The notes: generated from the sequence alone by a model not told the origin. DNA of 64,000 nt from Ruminococcus bovis (GCF_005601135.1 NZ_CP039381.1:1361941-1425940), one strand, 5' to 3'. Shown: positions 45,921 to 55,401, numbered from the stretch's first letter. Numbers and translations: made by a program.

Positions 45921-46140
45921 CGCCCTTGTGTAAAGGGAGATGTTTTGCGTATGCAAAACAGAGGGATTGTCACGGTAGATTGTGTTCTCTATATAAAATG
46001 TGTACGATTAGATAAAAGTTATCTATCGAATAAAATTGATATAGTAAATAGTATGTACCATAACAATCCCTCAGTCGCTCTTTAAGAGTAAATTGTCATT
46101 CTTCCAATTTACGAGCGACAGCTCCCTTTACACAAGGGAG
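45921..46140. mobile_element. MITE-like palindromic element, copy 2
   Basis: 220 bp with end repeats CGCCCTTGTGTAAAGGGAG (45921-45939) and CTCCCTTTACACAAGGGAG (46122-46140). The right half is nearly identical to copy 1 at 17070-17292. The left internal hairpin has a different sequence (GTTTTGC-GTAT-GCAAAAC) but remains a hairpin. No coding capacity. Confidence 0.8.
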
Positions 46141-46230
46141 CCTTATTTGCTAAAATTTAACACTTTACATCTAGCACTACAAACCCTAATTTGTAGTGCA
46201 AACGAAAATAATAAAAAATCGGCAAAAGGA

Positions 46231-46260
46231 AACCACTATTGTGTAATACAATAGTGGTTT
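46231..46260 (-). terminator. Terminator of the aro operon
   Basis: AACCACTATTGT and ACAATAGTGGTT flank a short loop. On the minus strand the stem is followed by TCCTTTT. It lies about 50 bp beyond pheA. Confidence 0.75.
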
Positions 46261-46307
46261 TAAAAACTTATTTTAAATTTTATATTGTTAGAATATACTC
46301 AAAATGA

Positions 46308-47444
46308 TTATGCGAAGTCTTCTTCATAGTTACCTAGAAAGCTGAATTCAGGTAATTCTGTACTTAATGCACATAAAAGTTTTGTAACTTCATCATTTTT
46401 AACATTACCTGTAAAGTCAAGATAGAATAGATATTCAAAAGGCTTGTTAGCCATTGTTCTTGACTCAATTTTAGTTAAGTTAAGACCTAGGGAACTAAAT
46501 CTACATAGCACACTGTAAAGTGTACCTGTAACATGAGGTAGGCCAAAGCATAGGCTGATTTTCTCAGCATTTTCAGGAATGTATAGTTTTTTAGAAATAA
46601 CAATAAATCTTGTTGTGTTGTCACTTCTGTTTTCGTAATTTTCAGCAAGTACCTTTAAGCCATATTCCTTTACGGCACTACCGTTACAAACTGCTGCAAG
46701 GTTAATTCTCTTACTGTTTGCAACATCTCTTGCAGCTACTGCAGTATTAGCAGATTGTAAAGTCTTGTAGTTGTTGGCAGTTATTTTGTCGCTACATTGT
46801 GCAAGTGCTTGTGGATGTGACCATACTTCTTCAATATCTTCTAAATTAGCCTGTGGGATTGATGCTAGGTAGTAGTGAATTGGCAAGTCAAGTGACTTAA
46901 TAATATAGAATCTGTGCTTTAAGATTAAGTCGTAAACATCACTTACCGAACCGGCAGTAGAATTCTCTACCGGTAGCACACCATAGTCAGCCTCACCATT
47001 TTCAATAGCCATAAATACATCTTTGAAACTTTTACAAAACTGAGGTTCACAGTCAGGAAAAATCTTTAGAGTAGCCTCATGGTTGTTAGCACCTGCAATA
47101 CCTTGACAAGCTACCTTAGTATTTTTGTTGTATGGAATGTTAGGAGAAGAATTTTCAATAAGCTCTTTCATCTCTTTACCTGAGCCAACAATATTGTGTT
47201 GTAATGCTCTTGAAAGCTCCATAATATTGCTAAACAGTAACTGTGCTGCATAGCCGTATTCTCCACCACGAACAAGAACATCATCAAGAATTTCATTTTC
47301 CCTGTCTTGGTTAAGAATAGGAATATTGTTTGCCTTTTTGTAGTTGCCAACATCCTTAGCACATTCCATTCTGCGTTTAAAAAGTTCTATAAGTTTTTCA
47401 TCAATTTCGTTGATTTCTTCTCTTATTTCTTTTAAATCTCTCAT
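46308..47444 (-). CDS. pheA: Bifunctional chorismate mutase / prephenate dehydratase (P-protein)
   Basis: 378 residues from ATG 47444, with AAGGTG 8 nt upstream (a GTG at 47453 is less likely). An AroQ-type chorismate mutase (about 1-85; LKEIREEINEIDEKLIELF, KRRMECAKDVGNYK) is followed by the dehydratase domain (about 105-285; LPVENSTAGSVSDVYDLI) and an ACT domain (about 295-375) with the ESR motif KIESRTM that binds phenylalanine. It makes phenylpyruvate from chorismate and should be feedback-inhibited by Phe. Last gene of the operon. Confidence 0.95.
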   Translation of the reverse strand: MRDLKEIREEINEIDEKLIELFKRRMECAKDVGNYKKANNIPILNQDRENEILDDVLVRGGEYGYAAQLLFSNIMELSRALQHNIVGSGKEMKELIENSSPNIPYNKNTKVACQGIAGANNHEATLKIFPDCEPQFCKSFKDVFMAIENGEADYGVLPVENSTAGSVSDVYDLILKHRFYIIKSLDLPIHYYLASIPQANLEDIEEVWSHPQALAQCSDKITANNYKTLQSANTAVAARDVANSKRINLAAVCNGSAVKEYGLKVLAENYENRSDNTTRFIVISKKLYIPENAEKISLCFGLPHVTGTLYSVLCRFSSLGLNLTKIESRTMANKPFEYLFYLDFTGNVKNDEVTKLLCALSTELPEFSFLGNYEEDFA

Positions 47445-47456
47445 TATCTTCACACC

Positions 47457-48533
47457 TTATGAAAGTAAATCTAGTATTGTAATAGCTGTGATTGCCTCAA
47501 TAACCGGTACTGCTCTTAGGACAATACATGGGTCATGTCTGCCTTTGATTTCAAGAATATCATTCTCTTTAGTTTCAAGATTGATAGTTTCTTGCTTTTG
47601 AGCAATAGATGGTGTTGGCTTTACTGCAACCTTAAATACAATAGGCATACCGTTTGTAATGCCACCAAGAATACCACCACAATTATTTGTCTTTGTATAT
47701 ACATTTCCATTTTCATCATAACGGAAATTGTCATTGCTTTCACTGCCACGCATTTCTGCAAGGTCAAAGCCCTTGCCAAATTCAATGCCTTTCATTGCCG
47801 GAATACCAAATACAGCTTTGGCAATTCTGCCCTCAATACCATCAAACATTGGTTCGCCAATACCGGCTTTAACACCAACAACACCACATTCAATAGTGCC
47901 ACCAACAGAATCTTTGTCTGCTGATGCGTCTGCAACAACCTTACGCATAGATTCTTCCTTGCTTTCATCAATAAGTGGGAAAGAACTGTTAAGTAGTCTG
48001 TCTATTGTTTCATCATCTATGTTGCAAGGATTAAATTCTTCGTCATACACATTGCCGATACTGTTAATATGAGCAGTAACTTTAATGCCTTTTTCTTCAA
48101 GCAGTTGCTTACATACTGCACCGGCAAAAACTATAGGAGCAGTAATTCTGCCACTAAAATGACCACCACCGGCAATATCATTAAAGCCATTGTACTTTAC
48201 ATATGCCGGATAGTCACTATGTCCGGGTCTAGGGCATCTTTTAATATCGGAGTAGTCCTTACTCTTTGTATTGTTATTGTGGATAATTGCACAAAGTGGT
48301 GCACCTGTAAGTACATTATCAACTACACCTGAAAGAATTTCAGGAAAGTCAGCTTCTTTTCTTGGAGTAGCAGTTTTGTCATTACCGGGAGCTCTTCTCT
48401 TCATTTCGTGAAGAACCTTGTCCATATTTATTTTCATACCGGTAGGTAAACCGTCAACAACAACACCGATAGCCTTGCCGTGACTTTCACCAAATACTGA
48501 AATTTTAATTTTTTCACCTATTGTTGATGACAT
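47457..48533 (-). CDS. aroC: Chorismate synthase
   Basis: 358 residues. It begins GEKIKISVFGESHGKAIGVV, with the signature RRAPGNDKTATPRKE and the flavin/EPSP-binding region RPGHSDYPAYVKY. It converts EPSP to chorismate using reduced FMN. Its start overlaps the aroA end by 20 bp, and pheA follows 12 bp after its stop. Confidence 0.97.
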   Translation of the reverse strand: MSSTIGEKIKISVFGESHGKAIGVVVDGLPTGMKINMDKVLHEMKRRAPGNDKTATPRKEADFPEILSGVVDNVLTGAPLCAIIHNNNTKSKDYSDIKRCPRPGHSDYPAYVKYNGFNDIAGGGHFSGRITAPIVFAGAVCKQLLEEKGIKVTAHINSIGNVYDEEFNPCNIDDETIDRLLNSSFPLIDESKEESMRKVVADASADKDSVGGTIECGVVGVKAGIGEPMFDGIEGRIAKAVFGIPAMKGIEFGKGFDLAEMRGSESNDNFRYDENGNVYTKTNNCGGILGGITNGMPIVFKVAVKPTPSIAQKQETINLETKENDILEIKGRHDPCIVLRAVPVIEAITAITILDLLS

Positions 48534-49788
48534 TTACATTACCTCCCAGTTTCTTAAAGTCCTCAAAAAAGTTAGGATAACTTTTGTTGATAGCTTGTGC
48601 GTCAGTAACAGTAACTTTGTTTCTTGAAATAATTGATGCAACTGCACTTGCCATAACTATTCTGTGGTCGTTACAGCCTTCAGCTTTGCCACCGTTTAGC
48701 ATACCTGCACCTTGAATAATTAAACCGTCATCAACCTCAGCTACCATACCACCTAGGTTATTAATAGCCTCACAAGTGGTCTTTAGTCGGTCACTTTCTT
48801 TGATTCTCAGTCTTTCTGCATTGTAGATTTTTGTGACACCATAAGCACCACTGCCACATACTGCAAGTACAGGTACAAGGTCAGGAATTTGACTTGCATC
48901 AATGTTAATTCCTCTTAAGTCACCTTTATTCTTAACTTTTACAAAGTCTGTGCCAATCTCAATATCAGCACCGAATTTTTTAATTAAATTACAAATTTCT
49001 CTGTCACCTTGTGTGGAATTTGGGTCAATTCCTTTTACGGTGATTTCACCACCAAATGCACCGGCAACCATAAAGAATGCTGCCTGACTCCAGTCACCTT
49101 GTACTGTGTAGTCGTGAGGAGTGTAGTGCTGATTACCCTTTACAAAGTAGCCGTATTCGGTTTCTTCAACTGTTACACCAAATCTTTTCATGGTGTCAAT
49201 TGTCATATTTACATAACCCACACTTTCAAGAGGTGAAGTAAGTACAATCTTGCTGTCACCATCAAGTAAAGGTAAAGCAAGTAGTAGTCCTGTTACAAAC
49301 TGACTTGATACATTACCCGGTAGGGAATATGTACCACTCTGCAATTTACCCTTAGTATCAAGAGGCAAACCACCCTCAGTTTCACACTCTACCCCATGAG
49401 TAGGTAGTAAATCAAGGTAAATACCGATAGGTCTTTGTGGAAGTCTGCCTTTGCCAACAAAGTGACCACTAATTCCCAAAGCACTGACTACAGGAATAAA
49501 AAATCTTAATGTGCTACCACTTTCACAACAATCAAAAGTACCCCTACCACTAGAAAAAAGGTGACTGCTGTCAATAGTCAGCGTGTCACCCTTAACTTCT
49601 GTTTTAGCTCCAAGAGCATTGACACAAGATATAGTTGCCTCAATGTCTTGAGAAAGTGTAATAGGAGAAATTGTACATTTACCCATAGAAAGTGTAGCAC
49701 AGATAATAGCTCTGTGACAGTCACTTTTTGATGCAGGTATGGTAACAGTGCCTTTTAGTTTAGCAGGTGTTATCTGTACAGTTGTCAT
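48514..49788 (-). CDS. aroA: EPSP synthase (3-phosphoshikimate 1-carboxyvinyltransferase)
   Basis: 424 residues with the inside-out alpha/beta barrel pattern. Near the start PASKSDCHRAIICA holds the catalytic-site Lys. GGLPLDTKGKLQSG, LRIKESDRLKTTCE and the late CNDHRIVMA are the usual signatures. It joins shikimate 3-phosphate to phosphoenolpyruvate. The start is directly adjacent to the aroB stop. Confidence 0.96.
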   Translation of the reverse strand: MTTVQITPAKLKGTVTIPASKSDCHRAIICATLSMGKCTISPITLSQDIEATISCVNALGAKTEVKGDTLTIDSSHLFSSGRGTFDCCESGSTLRFFIPVVSALGISGHFVGKGRLPQRPIGIYLDLLPTHGVECETEGGLPLDTKGKLQSGTYSLPGNVSSQFVTGLLLALPLLDGDSKIVLTSPLESVGYVNMTIDTMKRFGVTVEETEYGYFVKGNQHYTPHDYTVQGDWSQAAFFMVAGAFGGEITVKGIDPNSTQGDREICNLIKKFGADIEIGTDFVKVKNKGDLRGINIDASQIPDLVPVLAVCGSGAYGVTKIYNAERLRIKESDRLKTTCEAINNLGGMVAEVDDGLIIQGAGMLNGGKAEGCNDHRIVMASAVASIISRNKVTVTDAQAINKSYPNFFEDFKKLGGNVNVINNR

Positions 49789-50850
49789 TTATACTTCCTC
49801 CGGAACATCAATATATTGTTGAAAATCTCTCAAATCCATTGTTGATACTGTAGCATCCCCAATAGACTTTAGTATTACTACATCAATGTTGTGACCAGAA
49901 CTTTTCTTGTCACTTTGTGCAGCAAAAGCAATATCTCTAACTTCACTGTCATCATGAGTAGGTAGGTTGTACATCTCACAAAGTTCTGCAATTTTGTTAG
50001 CAGTACCCTTAGGAGAATAACCATCCTTTTCACTGGCTTTAGTCATCATAACCATACCAATGGCTACAGCCTCACCGTGAGAAAGTTTCTTGTATTCGTA
50101 AATTTTCTCAAGTGCATGACCGATAGTATGACCAAAGTTAAGTAGCTTTCTTTCGCCACTTTCTTTTTCATCTTTCTGAACAACATCTCTCTTGATAGAA
50201 ACACATCTGTGGATAATGTTTTCAATATCAAGTTCATCTCTGCCTTTCTTTAGTAGTCTAAATAAACCGGCAGACTTGATGCAACCATACTTAATCACTT
50301 CTGCCATACCGTCATTTAGGTATCTTTCAGGTAAAGTAGAAAGTGTATCAGGGTCAATAAGTACAACACTAGGTTGCCAGAAAGCACCTACAAGGTTCTT
50401 ACCTTGTGGGATGTCATAACCTGTTTTGCCACCAACTGATGAATCAACCTGTGCCAATAGGGAAGTAGGTACTTGTACAAACTCAATACCTCTTAGGTAT
50501 GTTGCAGCAGCAAAACCTGCCATATCTCCCGTAACACCACCACCAAGAGCAAGAATCATATCTTTTCTTGTGATATTGTTGTCAGCTAAGTGACTATAAA
50601 TTGCTTCAATAGTTCTAAAGTTCTTTGATGTTTCACCGGCCTTAAAGACAAATTCTGAAACAATAAATCCGGATTGCTTTAAGGAAGTGATAACACTTTG
50701 ACTATATAATGCGTGAACATTGCTATCTGTTACAACAGCAATTCTTGTTGGGGAAGAAACCTTTTTGATGTATTCACCACAGTGGTTGATTATTCCTCTG
50801 TCAATTATAATCTCATACTTTCTTCCTGTATTTACTTTAAGCTTTTTCAT
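49789..50850 (-). CDS. aroB: 3-dehydroquinate synthase
   Basis: 353 residues. The NAD-binding segment ALGGGVTGDMAGFAAATYLRG is split by normal residues, followed by VPTSLLAQVDSSVGGKTGYD, and the zinc ligands lie in LNFGHTIGHALE. It cyclises DAHP to 3-dehydroquinate. Overlaps tyrA by 4 bp. Confidence 0.97.
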   Translation of the reverse strand: MKKLKVNTGRKYEIIIDRGIINHCGEYIKKVSSPTRIAVVTDSNVHALYSQSVITSLKQSGFIVSEFVFKAGETSKNFRTIEAIYSHLADNNITRKDMILALGGGVTGDMAGFAAATYLRGIEFVQVPTSLLAQVDSSVGGKTGYDIPQGKNLVGAFWQPSVVLIDPDTLSTLPERYLNDGMAEVIKYGCIKSAGLFRLLKKGRDELDIENIIHRCVSIKRDVVQKDEKESGERKLLNFGHTIGHALEKIYEYKKLSHGEAVAIGMVMMTKASEKDGYSPKGTANKIAELCEMYNLPTHDDSEVRDIAFAAQSDKKSSGHNIDVVILKSIGDATVSTMDLRDFQQYIDVPEEV

Positions 50851-51686
50851 TCGCCTAAAGCCTCCTTAATTTCATGTCCTTTTTGTAGTAAGGACATAAG
50901 TTTTTCTTTATCATCCTTTGATATAGCATCTTCTATATCTCTGATGTTTTTGATTAAAGTTTCAAGTTCCTTTAGTAGTGGTGCTTTGTTTTCCATAAAA
51001 AGCTCACTCCAAAGTTCTGCGTTAATATTAGCTACTCTTGATACATCACGGTAACTACCGGCAGAAAACCCCTTGTGGTTCATACAGTTAGGAGAAAGAA
51101 CATATGCACAAGCAAGTACATGAGGTAACTGACTTGTAAAAGCAATCATTCTGTCATGTTCTTCCGGTGTGGTGATTTTGATACCACCAAAACCGATAGA
51201 AAGGTTAAAGTCAGCAACTTTCTTTACCGATTCATCATCTGCACCACAAGGTACAATAATGCAACTGGCATTTTTATAAAGGTCACCGTCAGAAACATCA
51301 AAGCCGTTTTTCTCTTTACCTGCCATTGGATGAACACCAACAAATGTAAAGCCAAACTCTTTGCTAAGTGCAGTTAAGTCATCACAGATTTCTGTCTTAA
51401 TACCGGAAGTATCTGTAACAATAGCACCTTTCTTGATTTTGTCACCGTTTTTTCTAATGAAGTCAACAGCAGCACCGGGATAAACACCAAGGATAACTAT
51501 ATCTATATCGGATAGGTCATCAGCAGAACCAATCTTATCTATAGCTCCACACTTTAGTGCTTTCTCCAGTGGAAGTGGACTTCTGTTTATACCAATTACA
51601 TAGTGGTCTGTGTATTTCTTAATGGCCTTACAGTAAGAACCACCAATAATACCTAAACCAACAACTGCTATTTTCATTTTATTCAT
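50847..51686 (-). CDS. tyrA: Prephenate dehydrogenase
   Basis: 279 residues. The Rossmann loop is VVGLGIIGGSY, and GVHPMAGKEKNGF carries the substrate His. Further on, AFTSQLPHVLACAYV is typical. It oxidises prephenate to 4-hydroxyphenylpyruvate for tyrosine. There is no fused chorismate mutase; that activity comes from PheA. No ACT domain is visible. Confidence 0.95.
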   Translation of the reverse strand: MNKMKIAVVGLGIIGGSYCKAIKKYTDHYVIGINRSPLPLEKALKCGAIDKIGSADDLSDIDIVILGVYPGAAVDFIRKNGDKIKKGAIVTDTSGIKTEICDDLTALSKEFGFTFVGVHPMAGKEKNGFDVSDGDLYKNASCIIVPCGADDESVKKVADFNLSIGFGGIKITTPEEHDRMIAFTSQLPHVLACAYVLSPNCMNHKGFSAGSYRDVSRVANINAELWSELFMENKAPLLKELETLIKNIRDIEDAISKDDKEKLMSLLQKGHEIKEALGE

Positions 51687-51689
51687 CCT

Positions 51690-52694
51690 TTATAGGGCTG
51701 ACTTGATTTTATTTACTTTCTTTACAACTGAGTCAAATTCTTCAGGTGTAAGTGACTGTGCACCGTCACATAGTGCGTGAGGTGGGTCGTTGTGTACTTC
51801 AATAATAAGACCGTCTGCACCACAAGCTACTGCTGCCATTGCTAATGGTTCAACAAGCCAGTTCATACCGGTAGCGTGACTTGGGTCAACAACAACAGGT
51901 AGGTGGCTCAAACTCTTAACAATAGGAATAGCTGAAAGGTCAAGAGTGTTTCTTGTATATTTTTCATATGTACGAATACCTCTTTCGCAAAGGATAACCT
52001 TTTCATTACCCTCAGCCATAATGTATTCGGCACTCATTAGCCATTCTTCAATAGTTGCACAAAGACCTCTCTTTAGTAAGATAGGTTTATCAAGTTTACC
52101 TAGTTTCTTTAGTAGAGTGAAGTTCTGCATATTTCTTGCACCAACTTGGATAATATCAACATCCTTAAATAGGTCAATGTCAGATTCACTCATAATTTCT
52201 GTAACAATAGGAAGACCTGTTTCTTCCTTTGCCTTTAGTAGTAGTTCAAGACCCTCAGCCTTTAGACCTTGGAAAGAATAAGGTGAAGTTCTTGGCTTAA
52301 AAGCACCACCACGAAGTACATTAGCACCTGAAACTTTAACTGCCTTTGCAATTTCTGTTACCTGTTCTGCTGATTCTACAGAGCAAGGACCTGCCATTAG
52401 TGTTAAGCTACCGTCACCGATTTTTGTACCGTTAGATAGTGTAATAACAGTATCATCAGGATGGAACTTTCTGTTAGCTTTCTTATATGGTTCTTGAACT
52501 CTTCTTACAGAATAAACAACATCCTGAGCATTAATTGTGCCAATATCAATAGCAGTAGTGTCACCGATAAGACCTAAAACAGTTTCGTTAACACCTTGCC
52601 ACTGATTTACTTCAACATTGTATTTCTTTTTTAGAGAAGTAGAAAAATCCTCAATAGTTTTCTTGTCTAATCCTCTTTTAAGAACTATAATCAT
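51690..52694 (-). CDS. aroF: 3-deoxy-7-phosphoheptulonate (DAHP) synthase, AroA-beta type
   Basis: 334 residues. An N-terminal ferredoxin-like regulatory domain (about 1-70) precedes the barrel, which has LMAGPCSVES, GGAFKPRTSPYSFQG, VGARNMQNF, LLKRG and VDPSHATG. It catalyses the first step of the shikimate pathway. The fused regulatory domain suggests feedback by tyrosine or phenylalanine, as in Thermotoga-type enzymes. It is the first gene after the insertion sequence. Confidence 0.96.
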   Translation of the reverse strand: MIIVLKRGLDKKTIEDFSTSLKKKYNVEVNQWQGVNETVLGLIGDTTAIDIGTINAQDVVYSVRRVQEPYKKANRKFHPDDTVITLSNGTKIGDGSLTLMAGPCSVESAEQVTEIAKAVKVSGANVLRGGAFKPRTSPYSFQGLKAEGLELLLKAKEETGLPIVTEIMSESDIDLFKDVDIIQVGARNMQNFTLLKKLGKLDKPILLKRGLCATIEEWLMSAEYIMAEGNEKVILCERGIRTYEKYTRNTLDLSAIPIVKSLSHLPVVVDPSHATGMNWLVEPLAMAAVACGADGLIIEVHNDPPHALCDGAQSLTPEEFDSVVKKVNKIKSAL

Positions 52695-52751
52695 TTTTTT
52701 ATTTCCTCATTTCCTATCCTTATACTCATTTATATCATACATATAAAATAC

Positions 52752-52780
52752 ATTATAACACAAAATTTATGATTTGTGTA
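52752..52780 (-). promoter_or_regulatory. Probable promoter for aroF and downstream genes
   Basis: On the minus strand TACACA (52780-52775) and TATAAT (52757-52752) are 17 bp apart, with TGT in front of the -10 box. It lies between the insertion sequence and aroF and belongs to host sequence, so the distal operon could still be expressed. Confidence 0.5.
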
Positions 52781-52825
52781 GTAGTTATAATATTTTATCA
52801 CTTTAAAGCGTCTGTGTTGTAAATA

Positions 52826-53939
52826 GATATGACCCATTTTAGGGTAAAAATAAAATACGATTTAATATTTCGCTTGTTTTACTGACTTTTGATTATGAAT
52901 ATTAATTAATGAATGGATTTCAATTCTAACTTTTCACTCAATAACTGCATTGGACTCTTGTAATCAAGTGTTCTCATTGTTTTGTTATTACTCCATTCCA
53001 AATGTCCTTTTAATTTTGTGTTTAATTCTTCAATATTTCTGAATGTTTCCCATTCATAGAAATATCTTTGGTCGTTTCTATGACTTCTTTCTACCTTTCC
53101 GTTGTGCCAAGGTGTTCGTGGTGGTATTAATTTATGATTTATACCTAGTTTGTTTAATTCTATTTCAAAAGGACTTTTCACTTCACTGCTCTGATATTTA
53201 TATGTGAACTCTCTTCCGTTATCTGTTTGAATAGTCTGTATTTTAAACGGAAATTCTTTCAATAACATTTTCAAAAATTTGGTTGAGTTTTCCGGTGTAT
53301 GTTCTTCAAACCCATATACAAATCTCATCCTTGTACATTCATCTATTGCAGTCCATTGATAAAAATGCTTTCCGTCCCTTAAAGCCTTACCTCTTAAGCA
53401 ATTATATGGCACTTCTTTTACATCTATCTGCACCTTTTCTCCAGGTATTAACAGTTCCGGATATCTTCTATGCTTACGGCTCTTTTTCTTGGTCTTTTTA
53501 TATTTTACTAAGCCCATTCTTTTAGCTGCATATATCATTCCTGAGTAGCTTCTTGTATATCCTTTTCTCTTTAAATCACTGTATACTCCATCCCATCCAT
53601 ATCTTTCATAGCACTTTTTGAAAGAATTTCTAATTTGTCTTTCTTCTCTTTTTGTGTGCCTGTTAGGATGACTATGTGGTCTGTGTGATTTAGGCAATAG
53701 CGATTGCCAGGTACCGTCATATTGTTTACACCATCTCTTTACGCTTGAAAGACTTACACCGTACACTCTACTTGCTTCGCTTTTTCCTTTTCTTAGTGCG
53801 TATTTTACTATGGCTTGCTTTTTCTTTGCTTCTTGTGTTATTATATTCATGAGGAGTACTTCTTTCTTAGGTTAATGTTTTTGAGCGATTCCATTATACC
53901 ATATTTTGAAGTTACTCCTCTTTTTTATTGGGTCATATC
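52826..53939 (-). mobile_element. IS481-like insertion sequence inside the aro operon
   Basis: 1114 bp bounded by inverted GATATGACCCA (52826-52836) and TGGGTCATATC (53929-53939). It contains one transposase gene in the same direction as the aro genes. No clear target duplication is visible, so the exact ends may be a few bases off. It separates aroK, 24 bp away, from aroF. Confidence 0.8.
52906..53850 (-). CDS. DDE transposase, IS481-like
   Basis: 314 residues. N-terminal helix-turn-helix (about 8-45, SEASRVYGVSLSSVKRW) and a second DNA-binding segment precede an integrase catalytic core. The triad is Asp143 (QIDVKE), Asp210 (QTDNGREF) and Glu254 (GKVERSHR). A single frame without the two-gene frameshift of IS3 argues for IS481-type. 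The frame is intact, so the element may still be active. The ribosome site is weak. Confidence 0.88.
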   Translation of the reverse strand: MNIITQEAKKKQAIVKYALRKGKSEASRVYGVSLSSVKRWCKQYDGTWQSLLPKSHRPHSHPNRHTKREERQIRNSFKKCYERYGWDGVYSDLKRKGYTRSYSGMIYAAKRMGLVKYKKTKKKSRKHRRYPELLIPGEKVQIDVKEVPYNCLRGKALRDGKHFYQWTAIDECTRMRFVYGFEEHTPENSTKFLKMLLKEFPFKIQTIQTDNGREFTYKYQSSEVKSPFEIELNKLGINHKLIPPRTPWHNGKVERSHRNDQRYFYEWETFRNIEELNTKLKGHLEWSNNKTMRTLDYKSPMQLLSEKLELKSIH

Positions 53940-53962
53940 ATTTTAGCACATACAAAAAACCT

Positions 53963-54463
53963 TTATTTTACTGCATTAAGTATGTCAGAAGCTACCTTTA
54001 AAGGACTGTTGTCACCATTAATAACAACATCACTTGCATTTTTGTATAGAGGCATCCTTTTTTCATAAAGCTCTTTCATAGCCTTATCTTTGTCAGGTCT
54101 CTGAAGTAGTGGACGAGTAGTGTCGTTCTTTAGTCTTTCTTTTAGTACTTCAAGTGGTACATCAATCAGTACAATAGTACCGTTCTCTTTTAGTACATCA
54201 ACATTTCTTTGGAATGTTAAAGCACCACCACCTGTAGAAATAATAATACCTGACTTTTTAGATAGTTCTTTACAAGCCTTGTACTCTAAATCTCTAAAGT
54301 AGCTTTCGCCATATTTTTCAAAGATTTTTGAGATTGTCATACCTTCGGTTTCTTCAATATATGCGTCAGTATCAATAAGGTTCATTCCTGACTTTTTCTT
54401 TAGGTTTTCACCAACAGTTGTTTTACCACAACCCATAAAACCACATAGAATTATATTTTTCAT
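53963..54463 (-). CDS. aroK: Shikimate kinase
   Basis: 166 residues. The P-loop is GFMGCGKTTVG, the shikimate-binding residues are in DTDAYIEE and FRDLE, STGGGAL is the second signature and RPLLQ the lid. It phosphorylates shikimate. It abuts aroE (1-bp overlap at 54463). Confidence 0.96.
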   Translation of the reverse strand: MKNIILCGFMGCGKTTVGENLKKKSGMNLIDTDAYIEETEGMTISKIFEKYGESYFRDLEYKACKELSKKSGIIISTGGGALTFQRNVDVLKENGTIVLIDVPLEVLKERLKNDTTRPLLQRPDKDKAMKELYEKRMPLYKNASDVVINGDNSPLKVASDILNAVK

Positions 54464-55302
54464 TACTTATTCTTTAACTCCTCAAGACAGTCTATGCAAA
54501 GCTGGTTAATGTCATCTTTGTTGAAAGTAACATCATTCCACTTTTGCTGAGCTACTACTGCTTGCCATACTAACATAGCCATACCACCGATAGCCTTGTT
54601 GCCAAAAGCCTTAGCTTTCTGTACAAGCTGAGTTTCTAAAGGATTATAGATTGCATCAAATACTGCCTTAGAATTTTTGATGATTTCATCATTAACAGGA
54701 CAGTTGTCAACTTTAGGGAACATACCAACAGGTGTTGCATTTACAAGAACATCAATTTTACCGGTTAGTTCATCAAGTAGGCAAACCTTAACTTCTGTTT
54801 CCTTAATTGACTCTAGTTCTTTCTTTAGTTCCTTAGCCATATTAACATCATCTTTACGAACTGCAAGAGTTAGGTCATTGTCAGCTAAAACTGCTTCATA
54901 AGCCATTGTTCTTGCAACACCACCACAACCTAGGATTACAACTCTGCCACTAAAAGGAATATCTGCACTTTCAAGTGCTTTTAAGAAACCGTCAGGGTCA
55001 GTAGTATATCCCTTGTGAGTACCGTTGTCGTTAAATACAGTGTTAACACTACCATATAATTTAGCCTTTGGGTCTAGTTCATCAATAAGTGGGATAATAC
55101 CTTGCTTATGAGGAATTGTAATGTTAAAACCGTTTAGGTACTGTAATTCTTCCTTAAACTTTTTTTCTAGTTCTTCCGGTGGAATATCATAAACACTATA
55201 TTCTGCATCAATTCCGGAAAGAGAAAAAAGTCTTTTATGAATGAATGGTGACATAGTATGTCCGATTGGATGTCCGATTACTGCATATTTTTGTTTAGCC
55301 AT
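54463..55302 (-). CDS. aroE: Shikimate dehydrogenase
   Basis: 279 residues. YAVIGHPIGHTMSPFIH carries the substrate Ser, and NITIPHK holds the catalytic Lys. The NADP-binding segment is VILGCGGVART, and MLVWQA lies near the end. It reduces 3-dehydroshikimate. First gene of the operon; it diverges from acpP with a 186-bp gap. Confidence 0.96.
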   Translation of the reverse strand: MAKQKYAVIGHPIGHTMSPFIHKRLFSLSGIDAEYSVYDIPPEELEKKFKEELQYLNGFNITIPHKQGIIPLIDELDPKAKLYGSVNTVFNDNGTHKGYTTDPDGFLKALESADIPFSGRVVILGCGGVARTMAYEAVLADNDLTLAVRKDDVNMAKELKKELESIKETEVKVCLLDELTGKIDVLVNATPVGMFPKVDNCPVNDEIIKNSKAVFDAIYNPLETQLVQKAKAFGNKAIGGMAMLVWQAVVAQQKWNDVTFNKDDINQLCIDCLEELKNK

Positions 55303-55363
55303 AATTTCTCCTTAAATTCTCTTATTAAAAATGTAATAAAATATAAAAATTTTCAAATAAATA

Positions 55364-55401
55364 TTGACAAAGTTACAATTTGCTTATACTATAATTGTAA
55401 C
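55364..55401 (+). promoter_or_regulatory. acpP promoter with inverted-repeat operator
   Basis: TTGACA at 55364-55369 is followed 17 bp later by TACTAT (55387-55392), overlapping TATAAT (55390-55395). GTTACAATT (55372-55380) and AATTGTAAC (55393-55401) form a perfect 9-bp inverted repeat with a 12-bp gap, spanning the spacer and -10 box. The half-sites are two helical turns apart, as expected for a dimeric repressor. The cognate regulator is not in the window. Confidence 0.75.

Noticed and set aside
45759..46085. Short frames on both strands near MITE copy 2
   Set aside because: They run through palindromes and repeats, lack ribosome sites and show no protein-like composition.
47535..48332. 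Several plus-strand frames opposite aroC
   Set aside because: They are shadows of aroC, which has all chorismate synthase signatures on the minus strand.
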